A DNA stretch of 64,000 nt from Macrostomum hystrix (lineage: Eukaryota; Platyhelminthes; Macrostomidae). Shown one piece after another: positions 22,501-33,953 of the stretch (positions within the stretch are counted from its first letter, which is position 1; every line of letters starts with the position of its first letter). The stretch spans positions 17,962,501 to 18,026,500 of the forward strand of contig CATNEN010000039.1 of NCBI GenBank assembly GCA_950097015.1, read 5' to 3'. The notes beneath the pieces were generated by a model that did no database searches, was not told the origin of the DNA, and saw nothing but the letters and a program-made list of their open reading frames with translations. Both the position numbers and the translations under genes were made by a program.

Positions 22501-23050
22501 TAGGGTACAAACTACTTACAGACAGTGTACAGACCACGAGAGAAGCATCTTAAATACGTTAATTAATTAATAAAGTTAGTTAATTTCTGTTAATTAAGCA
22601 TTTAACATGGTCTAGAATAAGCTAGACAGTGGCTATTTTGTAGAAACCGGTGAAGTTATAATAATGAAAAATGGAAACTTCTTTATGCCTAGATATACTC
22701 AGTCAGTATAGGATACTCACAGACTGCTCAGTCTTGTCTGCCCCCTGCTCTGCATGTGCTTTGAAGGGCTTTGAATTCTCAAAGATTGTTGTAGCCATTT
22801 TTAGTCTAGTTTTTATCTTATTTTATTTCCACTATAGCCAATCCTTTGCTAATAGCTTCAAGTTGGAAAGAAAATTGTAATGCTAACCAGCAATAAACTC
22901 GCACAAGGTGAGTTATAAATGCACGCGCACTCACTCGCAAGTAATAGCCTACATCATTCTTTACAGCATTCTCACCTGCTGTAAGATGTGCCAGACAGAT
23001 TAAGCTAAATTGATATGGTTAACTTTGTAGACAATTGCTAAATCAGCCTG
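22501..23050. other. Upstream of the 13-exon gene; nothing definite
   Basis: AT-rich; presumed promoter and 5' UTR of the gene starting at 23051, but no core promoter element stands out. Confidence 0.35.
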
Positions 23051-24997
23051 ATGTCGGATAAAATTGTAAGTTGTCGATATTTTATGACATTCTTCGAAAA
23101 TATTGTAAATGCAGGGTGACTACTTTCTAAAAATACAGATATTTGACACCGAATACGACGAGAAGGCAAAGGATGACGTCAACGTCGAGAAGCTGCGGGG
23201 TAAATGAAAAAAATTAGTTTTTTAATTAAATACAAGTCTTTCAAAAATGTCGCCCCACGCCAAATTTCGACCAGCCTCGTTCATTCCTCTTCGCGAAGCT
23301 ACCTTCATCTTCATCCTCTCCCAGAACCTCAGGCGGCCAAATTTAACCTCCCTCCAGAACTTCAGGCAGCCCCTACTAGCTACCTTCCCCCAGAACTTCA
23401 AGCAGCCCCTACTAGCTACCTTCCCCCAGAACTTCAGGCAGCCCCTACTAGCTTCCTCCCTCCAGAACTTCAGGCAGCCCCTACAAGCTTCCTCCCTCCA
23501 GAACTTCAGGCAGCCCCTACTAGCTTCCTCCCTCCAGAACTTCAGGCAGCCCCTACTAGCTTCCTCCCTCCAGAACTTCAGGCAGCCCCTACTAGCTTCC
23601 TCCCTCCAGAACTTCAGGCAGCCCCTACTAGCTTCCTTCCCCCAGAACTTCAGGCAGCCCCTACAAGCTACCTCCCCTCCAGAACTTCAAGCAGCCCCTA
23701 CTAGCTACCTTCCCCCAGAACTTCAGGCAGCCCCTACTAGCTACCTTCCCCCAGAACTTCAGGCAGCCCCTACTAGCTACCTTCCTTACCAACTTCAGGC
23801 ATCCACTTCTACCCTCCAAACTTCAGGCATCCACTTCTACCCTCCAAACTTCAGGCATCCACTTCTACCCTCCAAACTTCAGGCATTCACTTCTACCCTC
23901 CAAACTTCAGGCATCCACTTCTACCCACCAGAACTTCAGGCGTCCACTTCTACCACCCCCAGAACTTCAGGCATCGACTGATTAGAATGCCCCTCCCATT
24001 GCAGAAGAACGGGATCGTTACCACCGGGAGCTTCAAGACCTGACTAGGCGGCTGCAGGCCTCGGCAGGCATTGTGCAACACGGGTTGCTGAAGAAAATCA
24101 CCGCTCTTGAGGGCTACATTCAGGCACTGGGACATCAGGTAGGATCCTTCATGGAAAACATTTTTGTGAGATCGTCTTCGCTATGCTCAGGATGTTCTTA
24201 GGATTATCTTAGGATATCTATATGATTCTGGATGCTGGAAGTATATATGAAGCAGTATCTAGATGCTAGGGATATCTAGATGTTGGGATATCTACTCGTA
24301 GATTTAAGGATTTCTAGATTTAAGGATATCTAGATTTTGGATATCTACTCGTAGATTTAAGGATATCTAGATTTTGGATATCTACTCGTAGATTTAAGGA
24401 TATCTAGATTTTGGATATCTACTCGTAGATTTAAGGATATCTAGATTTTGGGATTTCTATATGTTGGGATATCTAGATGTTGAGATATCTAGATTTTGGG
24501 ATATCTAGATTTTAGGATATCTAGATTTTAGGATATCTAGATGTTGGAATTTCTAGATGCTAGGGATATCTAGATGCTAGGGATATCTAGATGCTAGGGA
24601 TATCTAGATGCTAGGGATATCTAGATGCTAGGGATATCTAGATGCTAGGGATATCTAGATGCTAGGGATATCTAGATGTTGGGATATCTAGATGCTAGAG
24701 ATATCTAGATGCTATGAATATCTTGATGCTAGGGATATCTAGATGTTGAGATATTTAGTTGCTAGGGATATGCTAGGGCAGTTAGTAAAGTTTCTATTAA
24801 AAATTTGAAAAAGAATAGGATAATTACTTTCCTACTCAAATTACTACAGCGAGTTAAGATGGAGTACAAAAGGTAAATTCGAAAAAGTACAATCCAGCTG
24901 AGCAAATGGCTGATCGAGTTTTAATCCAGTCAGACATGCTATACATGACAGTCTCGACATATATAGCATTTGGAAATGTTTGAATTTCAGCAGAAGC

Positions 24998-25065
<68 letters not shown>

Positions 25066-28000
25066 TGTCTTATCTCAAAGCAGTGCAACTGTCACATTTT
25101 GTACAGTCATTGCGGCAAAACTTGCTGCGTTGGTAAGTTGTTTAATTATTAACTTGTGCCTCACTATTCACCTGTCCTTCAAAACGATCTAAAATGATAA
25201 AAAAATCCAGCTGAGGCACGTGCTAGACCAGTGCACTGTGGCCAATCCAGTAGTCATGGCAACGCGGTAGCTGTCTCATCTTCCACTTCGAGGCTTCGAC
25301 CATCCGGACAAGCCGCAGGTGTCGCGGTTGCCGAATCTAGAGTTGACATCGACTACCCCAGATTCTTCTTAGGATCATCCGGCAGACATCCTTTAAAGGT
25401 TATTATTCACTTTGAAAATACTTCTGCGTTATTATAGGCACTACTGTTAGTAAGTGGTTACAGGCATATTTAGAATCCTAATTTTCGCGCACTCAAAATG
25501 TGCTTAAATTTGAAACATACAAAATGACTCTTTGGAAATGATAGCCCCAAAACACTAAAGATAAAACCTTAGTAGGCCTTTTAGGCAACAAGCTTATAGC
25601 TTCGCGTTGCTATGGCAACCAGTTTACGCATGACAGCTAGAGTGAGTACACGCGCACAAAAAACAGGCACAAGACTTCGTTCGAGTGGCATGTTTAATTC
25701 ACTGCTCCTTCATGCAATACCCGTGCCTCTCTCTCTGTAAACTAGTCTGGCCAATGGAAATTAAGTACAGGCAAGGCAGGGGGCAATAAAGAAACCGAAC
25801 TTAGGAAATGATCTTAGGAAAGCTTTGGTATGAGCTGAAGACAGCACAAAATAATTACACAGTTATTGCTTGTGCTTGACGACATTATTGCTGACGATTC
25901 TCCTCACAGGTGGCAACGTTTTTAGGTGCGCAATTAGGGCACACAAGCCAATATAAGTGTACCTAATATAAATTGTTTTGAGCATTATAGATAAACTACT
26001 TTTTTAAATTTAGTTTATAATTATTTTTAGAGCTCAGCTACCGGACGAAACGAGACAGGTTTCAGATGTGGTCACTGCGGTTTGAAGAATGCCATTCCGG
26101 AAATGTCGACAAGTGATCAACAATCTGTTAGGTATGTTTGCTGAGTATCTGATAGATGAAATGTTTACAAATTTTATTGCATTTTATTAAATAAGTGTCA
26201 TTTTACGTCTTTGAATACTTCTACAGCATTGAAATTTTGTTTTGTAAGACACATTCGTATCTTAGAAGGACTTAGACTTAGAGCGTCGGACTCACGACTT
26301 GAAGATCGGGGGTTCGATTCCCGACTCCACTGGAACAATTTGTGTCCTGCTTACACAAGAGTTCTCAGACCGGAATTTTCCCAGACAACCCCCGACCTTT
26401 AACTCAGTCCTACGCTCTAATCCACTACAGGCTACAAAGCCTTTGTACATACCTTCAATCCGAAGTTCTATTTAGCAATAAAACGCCTGAAATTAACAAA
26501 GAGACCGAAAAAGCGAAGGAAAACTAAGATAATAAAGAAATAAGAAAAAACAAGAGGTAGGACTGCTTAATTTTATTATGTGAAATTACCTACCCCTCAG
26601 TCGGGAGTCTAAACTCAAAAAAGCTCTCAAGAATTTTGAATATATAATTATTCTGTATTATTTTCGTACCTGTTTGTGTTTAAACTCGTTGCGTATCATT
26701 GCATTTTTCTCTCTACTCAGGTTGAGCTTTCCGCTGTCTTCTTCTGTATCTAAACGGCCGTCAAATGCTTCGGTGAGTGCAAGTTGAGACTCTGCCCTGT
26801 CCCTCGCCTCATGCTGTGTCTATGTATGTCTGTCTATTGTTAAGTCTATCTATAGGCTCATTGTGAATGGCTGCTGCTGCTGCTGCTTTATAATATACGG
26901 CAGGAATTATCAACCACTATAGTCTAGTCTGATAGTTTTGAGTTTTAATAGACTACACACACAGCACATAATATGATAAAATAAATCATACTTAAAGGTA
27001 GTGGCTAGAGATGCTGCTCTGTCTGTCTCTCATAGCCAACTTAATCCAGACAGCAGAACAGTCTATGCTGCAACCAGACGAAGATGTTGAATACAATCAA
27101 AGCCAATTCAAACAGCGTAATTACGAGTATATGCAGGTTTGCGATGTGAATTTCATGTTAATACTGTTTATTAATCTTACCAATATCAATAAAACAATTC
27201 CATCACAATCTAGAGCAGAGACAATGGCCCAAAGGAACTGACAGATCAACAGACCGGCTTTGATCTAACCGCCGCCTCCGCCGCTGAACAAGCCGCTTCA
27301 ACCGCCAGTGATAAAAGAGCCGCCTCAACTGGCTTTGATCTTACCGCCACTGATAGACGAGTCGCTATAACCGGCTTTGATCTTACCGCCGCCGCGGAAC
27401 GAACCGTTTCAACAGGCTTCGATCTTACCACCACTGGTAAACGAACCATCGCAGAGAGTTCCGATGTACCTTTCTTTCTAGACGGGAAAGCTAAACGCTT
27501 TTCTTCAATAAGCTCAGATCCAGTGTCACTCGGTACCAGCCTAGAGCTGTCCTCATTGGCCAGTTCACTGAGCGATAATCAGGAGCTTAATCTAGCTGCA
27601 AATAGACAAAAAGAACCCGTGAGAAGCCTGTCATTTAATCTGGCTGACTCGCTGCTATTCAGCTTCAGCAGCCAATCAGACAGCAGCCAATCAGATTCGG
27701 TGGCCGTGTTTCCCTCTCTGCCAGACTCCAAGCTGGCAGAACTCAGCCTTCTACCAGCCAGCCTGAATGAGTTGAGTGTCGCAAACGCCACTGTTTCAAT
27801 TGTGGATCCCAACGGTCGGTATCGGATGGATCAGCCTCCTGAAGTGCCAGAAGAGGAAGCAGCAGCAGCAGCCGCGGAGAATGACGTCAGTGTGCCTACC
27901 GAGGAGCGAATCCGAGAGCTGGCCATCTCATTTGCCAACGACTCGGCGACAGTTACGGAACGAATCAAGCGAGCCGCCCTGGCCAGGGCTAGTCATGAGG

Positions 28001-29489
28001 CCAACTTCAAGGAGGAACTGCAACGGCTTCAGCAGACTCTGGCCTTGATTGCCTCGTCCGGCGGTTCGGTGTCGGCCGCTTCGGATGCCAGCCAGTCGGC
28101 TCGACTCCTTCAGGACATCGGCTGCGGACTGAGCCGCACGGCAGAGACTTTGGGCGCCGTTCAGCAGGTTAATGACTTATATGACTTTAGGCCATAGACA
28201 ATAGCTATGTACGAACAGATAGGTCAATTTATTAATTTAGAGGTCAAATGAAGGTCAAATAATTTTGCCTTCTCAATCCAGGAGTGCCGTCTAAACTTTG
28301 CCTTCCACCTGATTCACAAGTACAGCGAAGAGACGCGATCCGAAAAGGAAAGAATGTGTGGCGAGCTGGAATTGCTTCGGTGAGTAACTCTCGATGCGCT
28401 GAAGAAAATAAACTCCACATGTTCTTTAGTGATTCACGCATCCACGTGACTTCTATATCCACGGGAGTCACGTGACTTGGGTAGTGACGTCACAAGAAAT
28501 AAAAATAGACAGTGACGTCACTAGCATTAAAAATAGGCAGTGACGTCACAAGAAAAAATGGCACTGACGTCACGAGTATTAAAAATAGGCAGTGACGTCA
28601 CAAATATTAAAAACTGACTTCAGTGATTCTAAAGGACAATAAAATGTTGAATCTTTCAGTCAAGCGGTAGAGGACGACCAGTTCTACCTTGACGTTGACT
28701 CATCGTTGAACAAATACGCCAAGACCACAGGAGACAGCTCCGGTGTAACGGTGAGTACTTGCAGTTAATTGCTCTCAAAATCAATTTGAACTGCGATTAT
28801 AGGTGAACTAATAAAGTGTCTGCAATTAAGTTGTACAAGGTCGCCTTCCATGAACAATATGCACGCGCACAGGGCAAGGCGAAGTTCCAGGCGTTGGGCC
28901 GGAGTGTGGCGCGCACCACCTCGGTGACCACGCTGCTGCAGAAGCTGGCACGCGAGCGAGAGAGGCGCCGGCGTCAGCAGCTGCGGCAGGAGGGAGCGGA
29001 TGAGACTGAGTAAGAACTTTTTTGGCACGAAATTTGAAGATCATTAGGTGAATCTGTGAAACAAGTTGGATTTACGCTCGTAATTACGTATCAATAGTTA
29101 TACACTGTAGCAGCCTGTAGCAACTTGTTAGACAGATTGCAATCTGTCTAACAGGTTAGACTATAACCTGTCTAACAGGTTTCGTTATAATCTAGCATGG
29201 TAATTGATGTTCCCGCAATTCTTCTAGGTCCTTGGCCGAGGAAGGCTGCGATGCAGCGGCTACGGAAGCGGACGACAGCATCGACCGAGGTGGCCCGGCC
29301 TTGTCAACGCATGCGGCCGCAGCCGCGGTCGACGAACAGACGGTGCTGGACAAGCTGGACAGATTTTCTGTTCGACTGTTCGCTGATCGGCGAATTCGTT
29401 TATTCCTGGCGCCGCTGACAATGATCATTGCAGTCGTCTGCCTGCTGTGGGCCGTTGCCTATCCCATTGTTAAACAGTTGGCAGTTTAA
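23051..29489 (+). CDS. Tail-anchored coiled-coil protein, possibly IRAG/LRMP (MRVI1) family
   Basis: Thirteen exons: 23051-23065, 23115-23199, 24005-24138, 24991-25132, 25211-25398, 26031-26131, 26721-26772, 27050-27136, 27214-28167, 28282-28379, 28660-28750, 28831-29009 and 29228-29489. Phases agree at all twelve junctions; 2388 nt gives 795 aa. Exon 1 is only MSDKI, followed by a 49-bp intron. Order: N-terminal coiled coil (VEKLREERDRYHRELQ), a glutamine-rich exon (residues about 79-103), a Cys/Ser-rich segment, four GFDLT repeats (about 283-350), a Ser/Leu-rich region, a conserved-looking coiled-coil block (TERIKRAALARASHEANF, later NFAFHLIHKYSEET), a basic RERERRRRQQ helix, and one C-terminal membrane helix (LTMIIAVVCLLWAVAY) a few residues from the end. 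This layout matches IRAG1/LRMP-type ER tail-anchored proteins that bind IP3 receptors. The family call is tentative; the gene model is firm. The 28831 acceptor is AAG rather than YAG. Confidence 0.75.
23335..23990 (+). repeat. 36-bp then 28-bp minisatellite in intron 2
   Basis: About twelve 36-bp units (CTTCAGGCAGCCCCTACTAG...CCAGAA) grade into about seven 28-bp units sharing the CTTCAGGCA start. Because 36 is a multiple of three, more than one frame is open (LPPELQAAPTS in one, LQNFRQPLLAS in another). The flanking exons join in phase without it, so it is treated as intronic. Each unit contains a pyrimidine-CAG string that looks like a 3' splice site. Confidence 0.88.
24290..24775. repeat. 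17-bp-type array (GGATATCTAGATGCTAG) in intron 3
   Basis: Tandem GATATCTAGAT-based units of 16-17 bp. The first part is interspersed with CTACTCGTAGATTTAAG segments as longer units. EcoRV-like GATATC and CTAG palindromes recur throughout. Confidence 0.9.
24991..25065 (+). repeat. Trinucleotide (CAG)n tract within an exon
   Basis: Runs of CAG broken by AAG and CGG. The phase of the upstream and downstream exons selects the glutamine frame. The alanine frame runs into a stop at the next junction and the serine frame meets a TAG in the next exon. Confidence 0.85.
26266..26440. mobile_element. Two SINE heads in inverted orientation
   Basis: At 26266-26345 a plus-strand copy of the tRNA-like head (TTAGAGCGTCGGACTCACGA then GGTTCGATTCCCGACTCCA) lacks the SINE body. 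At about 26380-26440 a diverged head lies on the minus strand (reverse complement TTAGAGCGTAGGACTGAG). Both sit inside an intron of the 13-exon gene and could base-pair in its pre-mRNA. Confidence 0.75.
28485..28600. promoter_or_regulatory. Cluster of five perfect CRE palindromes TGACGTCA
   Basis: TGACGTCA occurs at 28485, 28513, 28541, 28565 and 28593, with spacings of 28, 28, 24 and 28 bp. The units are tandem copies with an AAAAATAGGCAG spacer. Two CACGTGAC E-box motifs lie just upstream (28444, 28470). The cluster is in the 280-bp intron between exons 28282-28379 and 28660-28750. TGACGTCA is the full CREB/ATF site. Whether it acts as an enhancer is inference; it is certainly a short tandem repeat. 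Confidence 0.7.
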
Positions 29490-29944
29490 TGGATTAGGAC
29501 AATATCTAAGTTTTGCATAACTTTTACAAGTAATTTTGTATTTGAAAATCTTCAAATTTGAAGCTTTCTAAAACGTTAATCGGTTAATATTTCTTTTCTT
29601 TATTGTCATAACTGGACTACTTTTTTAGTAGAATAGCGTGGATATAATAATGAAATTGCAGTAATTTTGCAGTCTTTTTAGGTCGCCAAGATTAATGGTA
29701 ATAATTGATTTAATTTTGTTTTAGTCGTAGTTACTAAACAAAGGAACATATTTGTTAAAAAGCATGGTTTTTGTTTTTTTAAATTAAAATATATGATGTG
29801 ATTTGGACAAAGGCTAACTTAAATCTGTGACATTTAATTGATCTAGCTGCGATTCTGTGGAAGCTTGAACGCTAGCATCTACACGTGAGCCGTTACAATT
29901 TCAATAACGCACCTAAGCACCTGTGTATAAGTTAAAAGCAATAG
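29490..29944. other. 3' flank of the 13-exon gene
   Basis: AT-rich and presumed 3' UTR. No exact AATAAA was confirmed immediately downstream of the stop. No other gene is seen. Confidence 0.4.
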
Positions 29945-30800
29945 CTGCGATTCCAGTAAGACAGTAGCTGCGATTCCAATAAGACACTAGCTGCGATTCC
30001 AATAAGATAATAGCTGCGATTCCAACACGACACTAGCTGCGATTCCAGAAAGACACTAGCTGCGATTCCAATAAGACACTAGCTGCGATTCCAATAAGAT
30101 AATAGCTGCGATTCCAATACGACACTAGCTGCGATTCCAGAAAGACACTAGCTGCGATTCCAATAAGATAATAGCTGCGATTCCAATACGACACTAGCTG
30201 CGATTCCAATAAGACACTAGCTGCGATTCCAGAAAGACAGTAGCTGCGATTCCAATAAGACACTAGCTGCGATTCCAATACGACACTAGCTGCGATTTCA
30301 GTAAGAAACTAGCTGCAATTCCAATAAGACACTAGCTGCGATTCCAGAAAGACACTAGCTGCGATTCCAGAAAGACACTAGTTGCGATTCCAATAAGACA
30401 CTAGCTGCGATTCCAGAAAGACAGTAGCTGCGATTCCAATAAGACACTAGCTGCGATTCCAATACGACACTAGCTGCGATTCCAATAAGACACTAGCTGC
30501 GATTCCAATACGACACTAGCTGTAATTCCCATAAGACACTAGCTACGACTTCAGTAAGACACTAGCTAGCTACGATTCGAGTAAGACCCTAGCTAAGATT
30601 TTAGTAGAACACTGGCTGCGATTCCTGTAAGACACTAGCTGCGTTTCCAGTAAGACACTTGCTAGTTTCGATTCCAGTAAGACCCTAGCTGCGATTCCAG
30701 TAAGACACTGGCTTCGATTCCTGTAAGACACTAGCTGCGATTCCAGCTACGATACCAGGCCAGACTACAGCTGCGTTTCCAGCTACGATACTGGTCTGTG
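29945..30800. repeat. 23-bp minisatellite, ~35 copies
   Basis: Tandem TAGCTGCGATTCCAATAAGA-type units with alternating CAATAAG, CAGAAAG and CAATACG variants that suggest higher-order structure. The last units degrade after about 30540. Confidence 0.93.
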
Positions 30801-31589
30801 AACAGCTGCGATTCCAGTATGGTACAATTAGAATTCTAGCCAAACTGAGTATTTAAAATGAAAAAAAAACTAGATTTGAAATTCTTTCTCATAGTCTATT
30901 TGACAATAGTGTGTCTTTAAGCTTTGTATGCGTGTTTGGGCGGGAGCGAGCAGGGTTCGATAAGTACAAACATACACACACAGACGGTAGCTCTCCAATA
31001 TATTAAATGAGATATAGATGCACATAGCAGACGAAAGTTAAACAGTTATATCGCATAGACACAGACAAAATATAGTATAACAAGTGCGTTGCGTCGTTAA
31101 AACAAAAAAGCATTCCTTATGTAATAATAACAAAGCGCGCTAATTACTACTAATAAATCCATATCCACTCGAGTAGCGAGCGACAGATGGGAAAGCGGAC
31201 GAACAAAAACTGTTCTATTTAGAAGACAAGTTTAATACCCAATAAATTAGTTTAAAACTATTTTACACGATAAAACCAAACTTTTTTCTTTCAATTAAAA
31301 AACGAAGCCATAATTGATGCAATAGAGTACTGACAACCGCATGGTAATGTTGCTAGAAATTTTATAAAGTGAAAAATTTGCAATTAAAGCATAAACTGGG
31401 ACTTTTAAAAGTACACGAAAAAAGTAAATTAGTTCCGCTTAATATCGCCTAAAAGCCAAATATAAATTTGCATCATTTGACTGTATAGGATTTGATATCA
31501 TAGAAAGGATAACCATAGTATTTGGATATGGGATTTCTAAAAATCACCCTTTGGGAGGATTTGGGCTTCTAAGAAATCGGTCACTTCAG
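30801..31589. other. Intergenic; nothing supported
   Basis: AT-rich sequence between two minisatellites. No exon with splice sites or RNA gene is recognised. Confidence 0.4.
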
Positions 31590-32150
31590 AGTCCAGGTAC
31601 CTTAGAAATAAAGCACTTAAAAGTCGAGGTTTTTTTAGAAATCTGACATTTAGAAGTGTAGGTTTCTTAGAAATCTGACATTTAGAAGTATAGGTTTCTT
31701 AGAAATCAGACATTAAGAAGTCTAGGTTTCTTAGAAATCAGGAATTTAGAAGTCTAGGTTTCTTAGAAATCAGACATTAAGAAGTATAGGTTTCTTAGAA
31801 ATCAGACATTAAGAAGTCTAGGTTTCTTAGAAATCAGACATTTAGAAGTCTAGGTTTCTTAGAAATCAGGTATTTAGAAGTCTAGGTTTCTTAGAAATCT
31901 GGCATTTAGAAGTCTAGGTTTCTTAGAAATCAGACATTAAGAAGTCTAGGTTTCTTAGAAATCAGACATTAAGAAGTCTAGGTTTCTTAGAAATCAGGTA
32001 TTCAGAAGTCTAGGTTTCTTAGAAAACAGACATGAAGAGGTATAGGTTTCTTAGAAATCAGGTATTTAGAAGTCTAGGTTTCTTAGAAATCTGAAATTTA
32101 GAATTGTAGATTTCTTAGAAATCAGACATTAAAAAGTCTAGGTTTACATG
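31590..32150. repeat. 32-bp minisatellite, ~17 copies
   Basis: AGGTTTCTTAGAAATC recurs with an exact 32-bp period (for example 31661, 31693, 31725). Variants occur in the ACATTA/ACATTT/GTATTT segment. Confidence 0.93.
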
Positions 32151-33953
32151 AAAACTTGAATTTTCAGGAATCCTTAAGGCTTTGGGAGACCAGAATCCTG
32201 CATGATTCTGTAATGATAGAAGTGACTGGAATCAAGCGAGTAAATATAATCAGTTGGGACATTCGGAAAGTATGGAATTTTTACTTTTCCATAGAATTCA
32301 GCGCTAATCATAGCCAAGGACCACAAGAACTTCATTATTATTTTAGTAATTTACTTTTAACAAGAAATCTAGCTAGCAAAGCTGAGATTCCATTTAGGAA
32401 CACGAATCCTAAACTTATAACAGAGATTCGCACACTTGCATAGCAACATCAATCATTGGTGTCTATAGACATTTTCTAAACTAGAAGCAAAACTAGATGG
32501 TAAAACAGAGAAAACAACAGCACATTTAATAAAACAGAAAAGCAGAAACGACTAGAGAAAAAAAGAATGACAAATTAAAAATGTTGAAAACCTTTACTTT
32601 TACACGCAATTATACGAAATGGCAGAATTAAATTAAATTGTAATAAACAAAAAAGCATAATTCAACATCTCGTCGAGTCTTGATCCCGAAATAGTAGCGA
32701 AGCAAATAAAAAAGATCTTAGTTCATGATAAGCCTTCAACACGGTGGCTCTTAAAAGTGTAAATTAGAATTACACAATAAAAAACACCAACATTTATCAA
32801 TATTAACAATAGACACTAAAAAGCTAACTTTTGCACACAAACCTACATGATATAAATCTCTGCGTGTGTGTGTGTGAGTGGTTGTGTGCCAAAGAGAGAG
32901 AGAGAATAGACAGTGTGCTGCATACTGACTACTTAATAGTAGCATAGCAAGTACATAGGGCATCGATTAAGTTAAGTAGAATAAGAACACTGTTGTCTAT
33001 TTTGTTATGATTAAAATTAAAAAAAAAATTTTGCAAGCCGTCTGCGAAATTGACTAGTTTTCTGGAAAGGAGTCAGATAGTAACTAATTCAATTCAATGT
33101 TTTTAAGCTATCTATTCAGTTGTCTGAGGAACCTCCCGTCTAGAGAACAGCAGAAGGTTTGCTAATTTTTTTCTGTTCACAAGAAAAAAAACTATGAAAA
33201 AAAGCGGATAATCAAAGTGAATAAATAGACCAAACTCTTTAAGAAGTGCATTTATTATCACAATATGAGAGAGACACATGCACAGCTTATATAATCAACG
33301 ATATATATATATATATATAAGCGCAAATACCACTACTAGCTAAGTAGTATGCAGAAAACTAAGATATAAAATAACTTAAAACACAACACAAAATAAAATC
33401 ATTTATGCTTAGGGCTTTACTAGCATAATAGGGCCTTCATTATACAGTATTCATGGGGTCCTTATTATAGCAATAATAATAAGAGTTAATAAGAGTTTTA
33501 TGTACAAATCAGACTGCCAGTGTGTATTACATTAGAAAAAAGCTAGATAGCTTGAACAATTAACAACTGGATAGAGATAACATATTAATAATTCAAAATG
33601 AGACTTACAGTTCCGAATAGAACTCACAGATGCTAACTATACAAGACAAATTCAAATGTATTTACACTGATGTATGACAAAGTGCGAATCGATAATCTCC
33701 TGATTCTAATAAGAAGCACATCCAGTCACCAAACAAATTAAGTTTTCTATAATCAATCGTTTCAATAAAAACCAAACGAACCAACAAGCAAAACATCTAC
33801 AGAAAACAAGAAATGTTGGATATGCATCGACCCAGTAAAGTCACGAGAGAAATGGTTAACAACAAAACAAAAATGAAATTAAACAGACAAAACAATTAAA
33901 AAGCCTACAAAACAAGACAATATAGACGGTGAGCCAGATAATTCGGGCACTAA
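32151..33953. other. Intergenic and probable 3' UTR of the giant minus-strand gene
   Basis: AT-rich. Includes short CA/TG and GA runs near 32865-32910 and an (AT)n tract at 33300-33320. A minus-strand AATAAA (plus-strand TTTATT near 33250) could serve the giant gene's poly(A) site about 700 bp past its stop. No independent gene is seen. Confidence 0.4.

Noticed and set aside
23204-23704. Pro/Leu/Gln repeat frame as an independent gene
   Set aside because: Flanking exons of the 13-exon gene join in phase without it. Kept only as a possible exonisation finding.
24290-24775. CRISPR array
   Set aside because: Units are contiguous tandem repeats with no unique spacers, in a eukaryotic intron.
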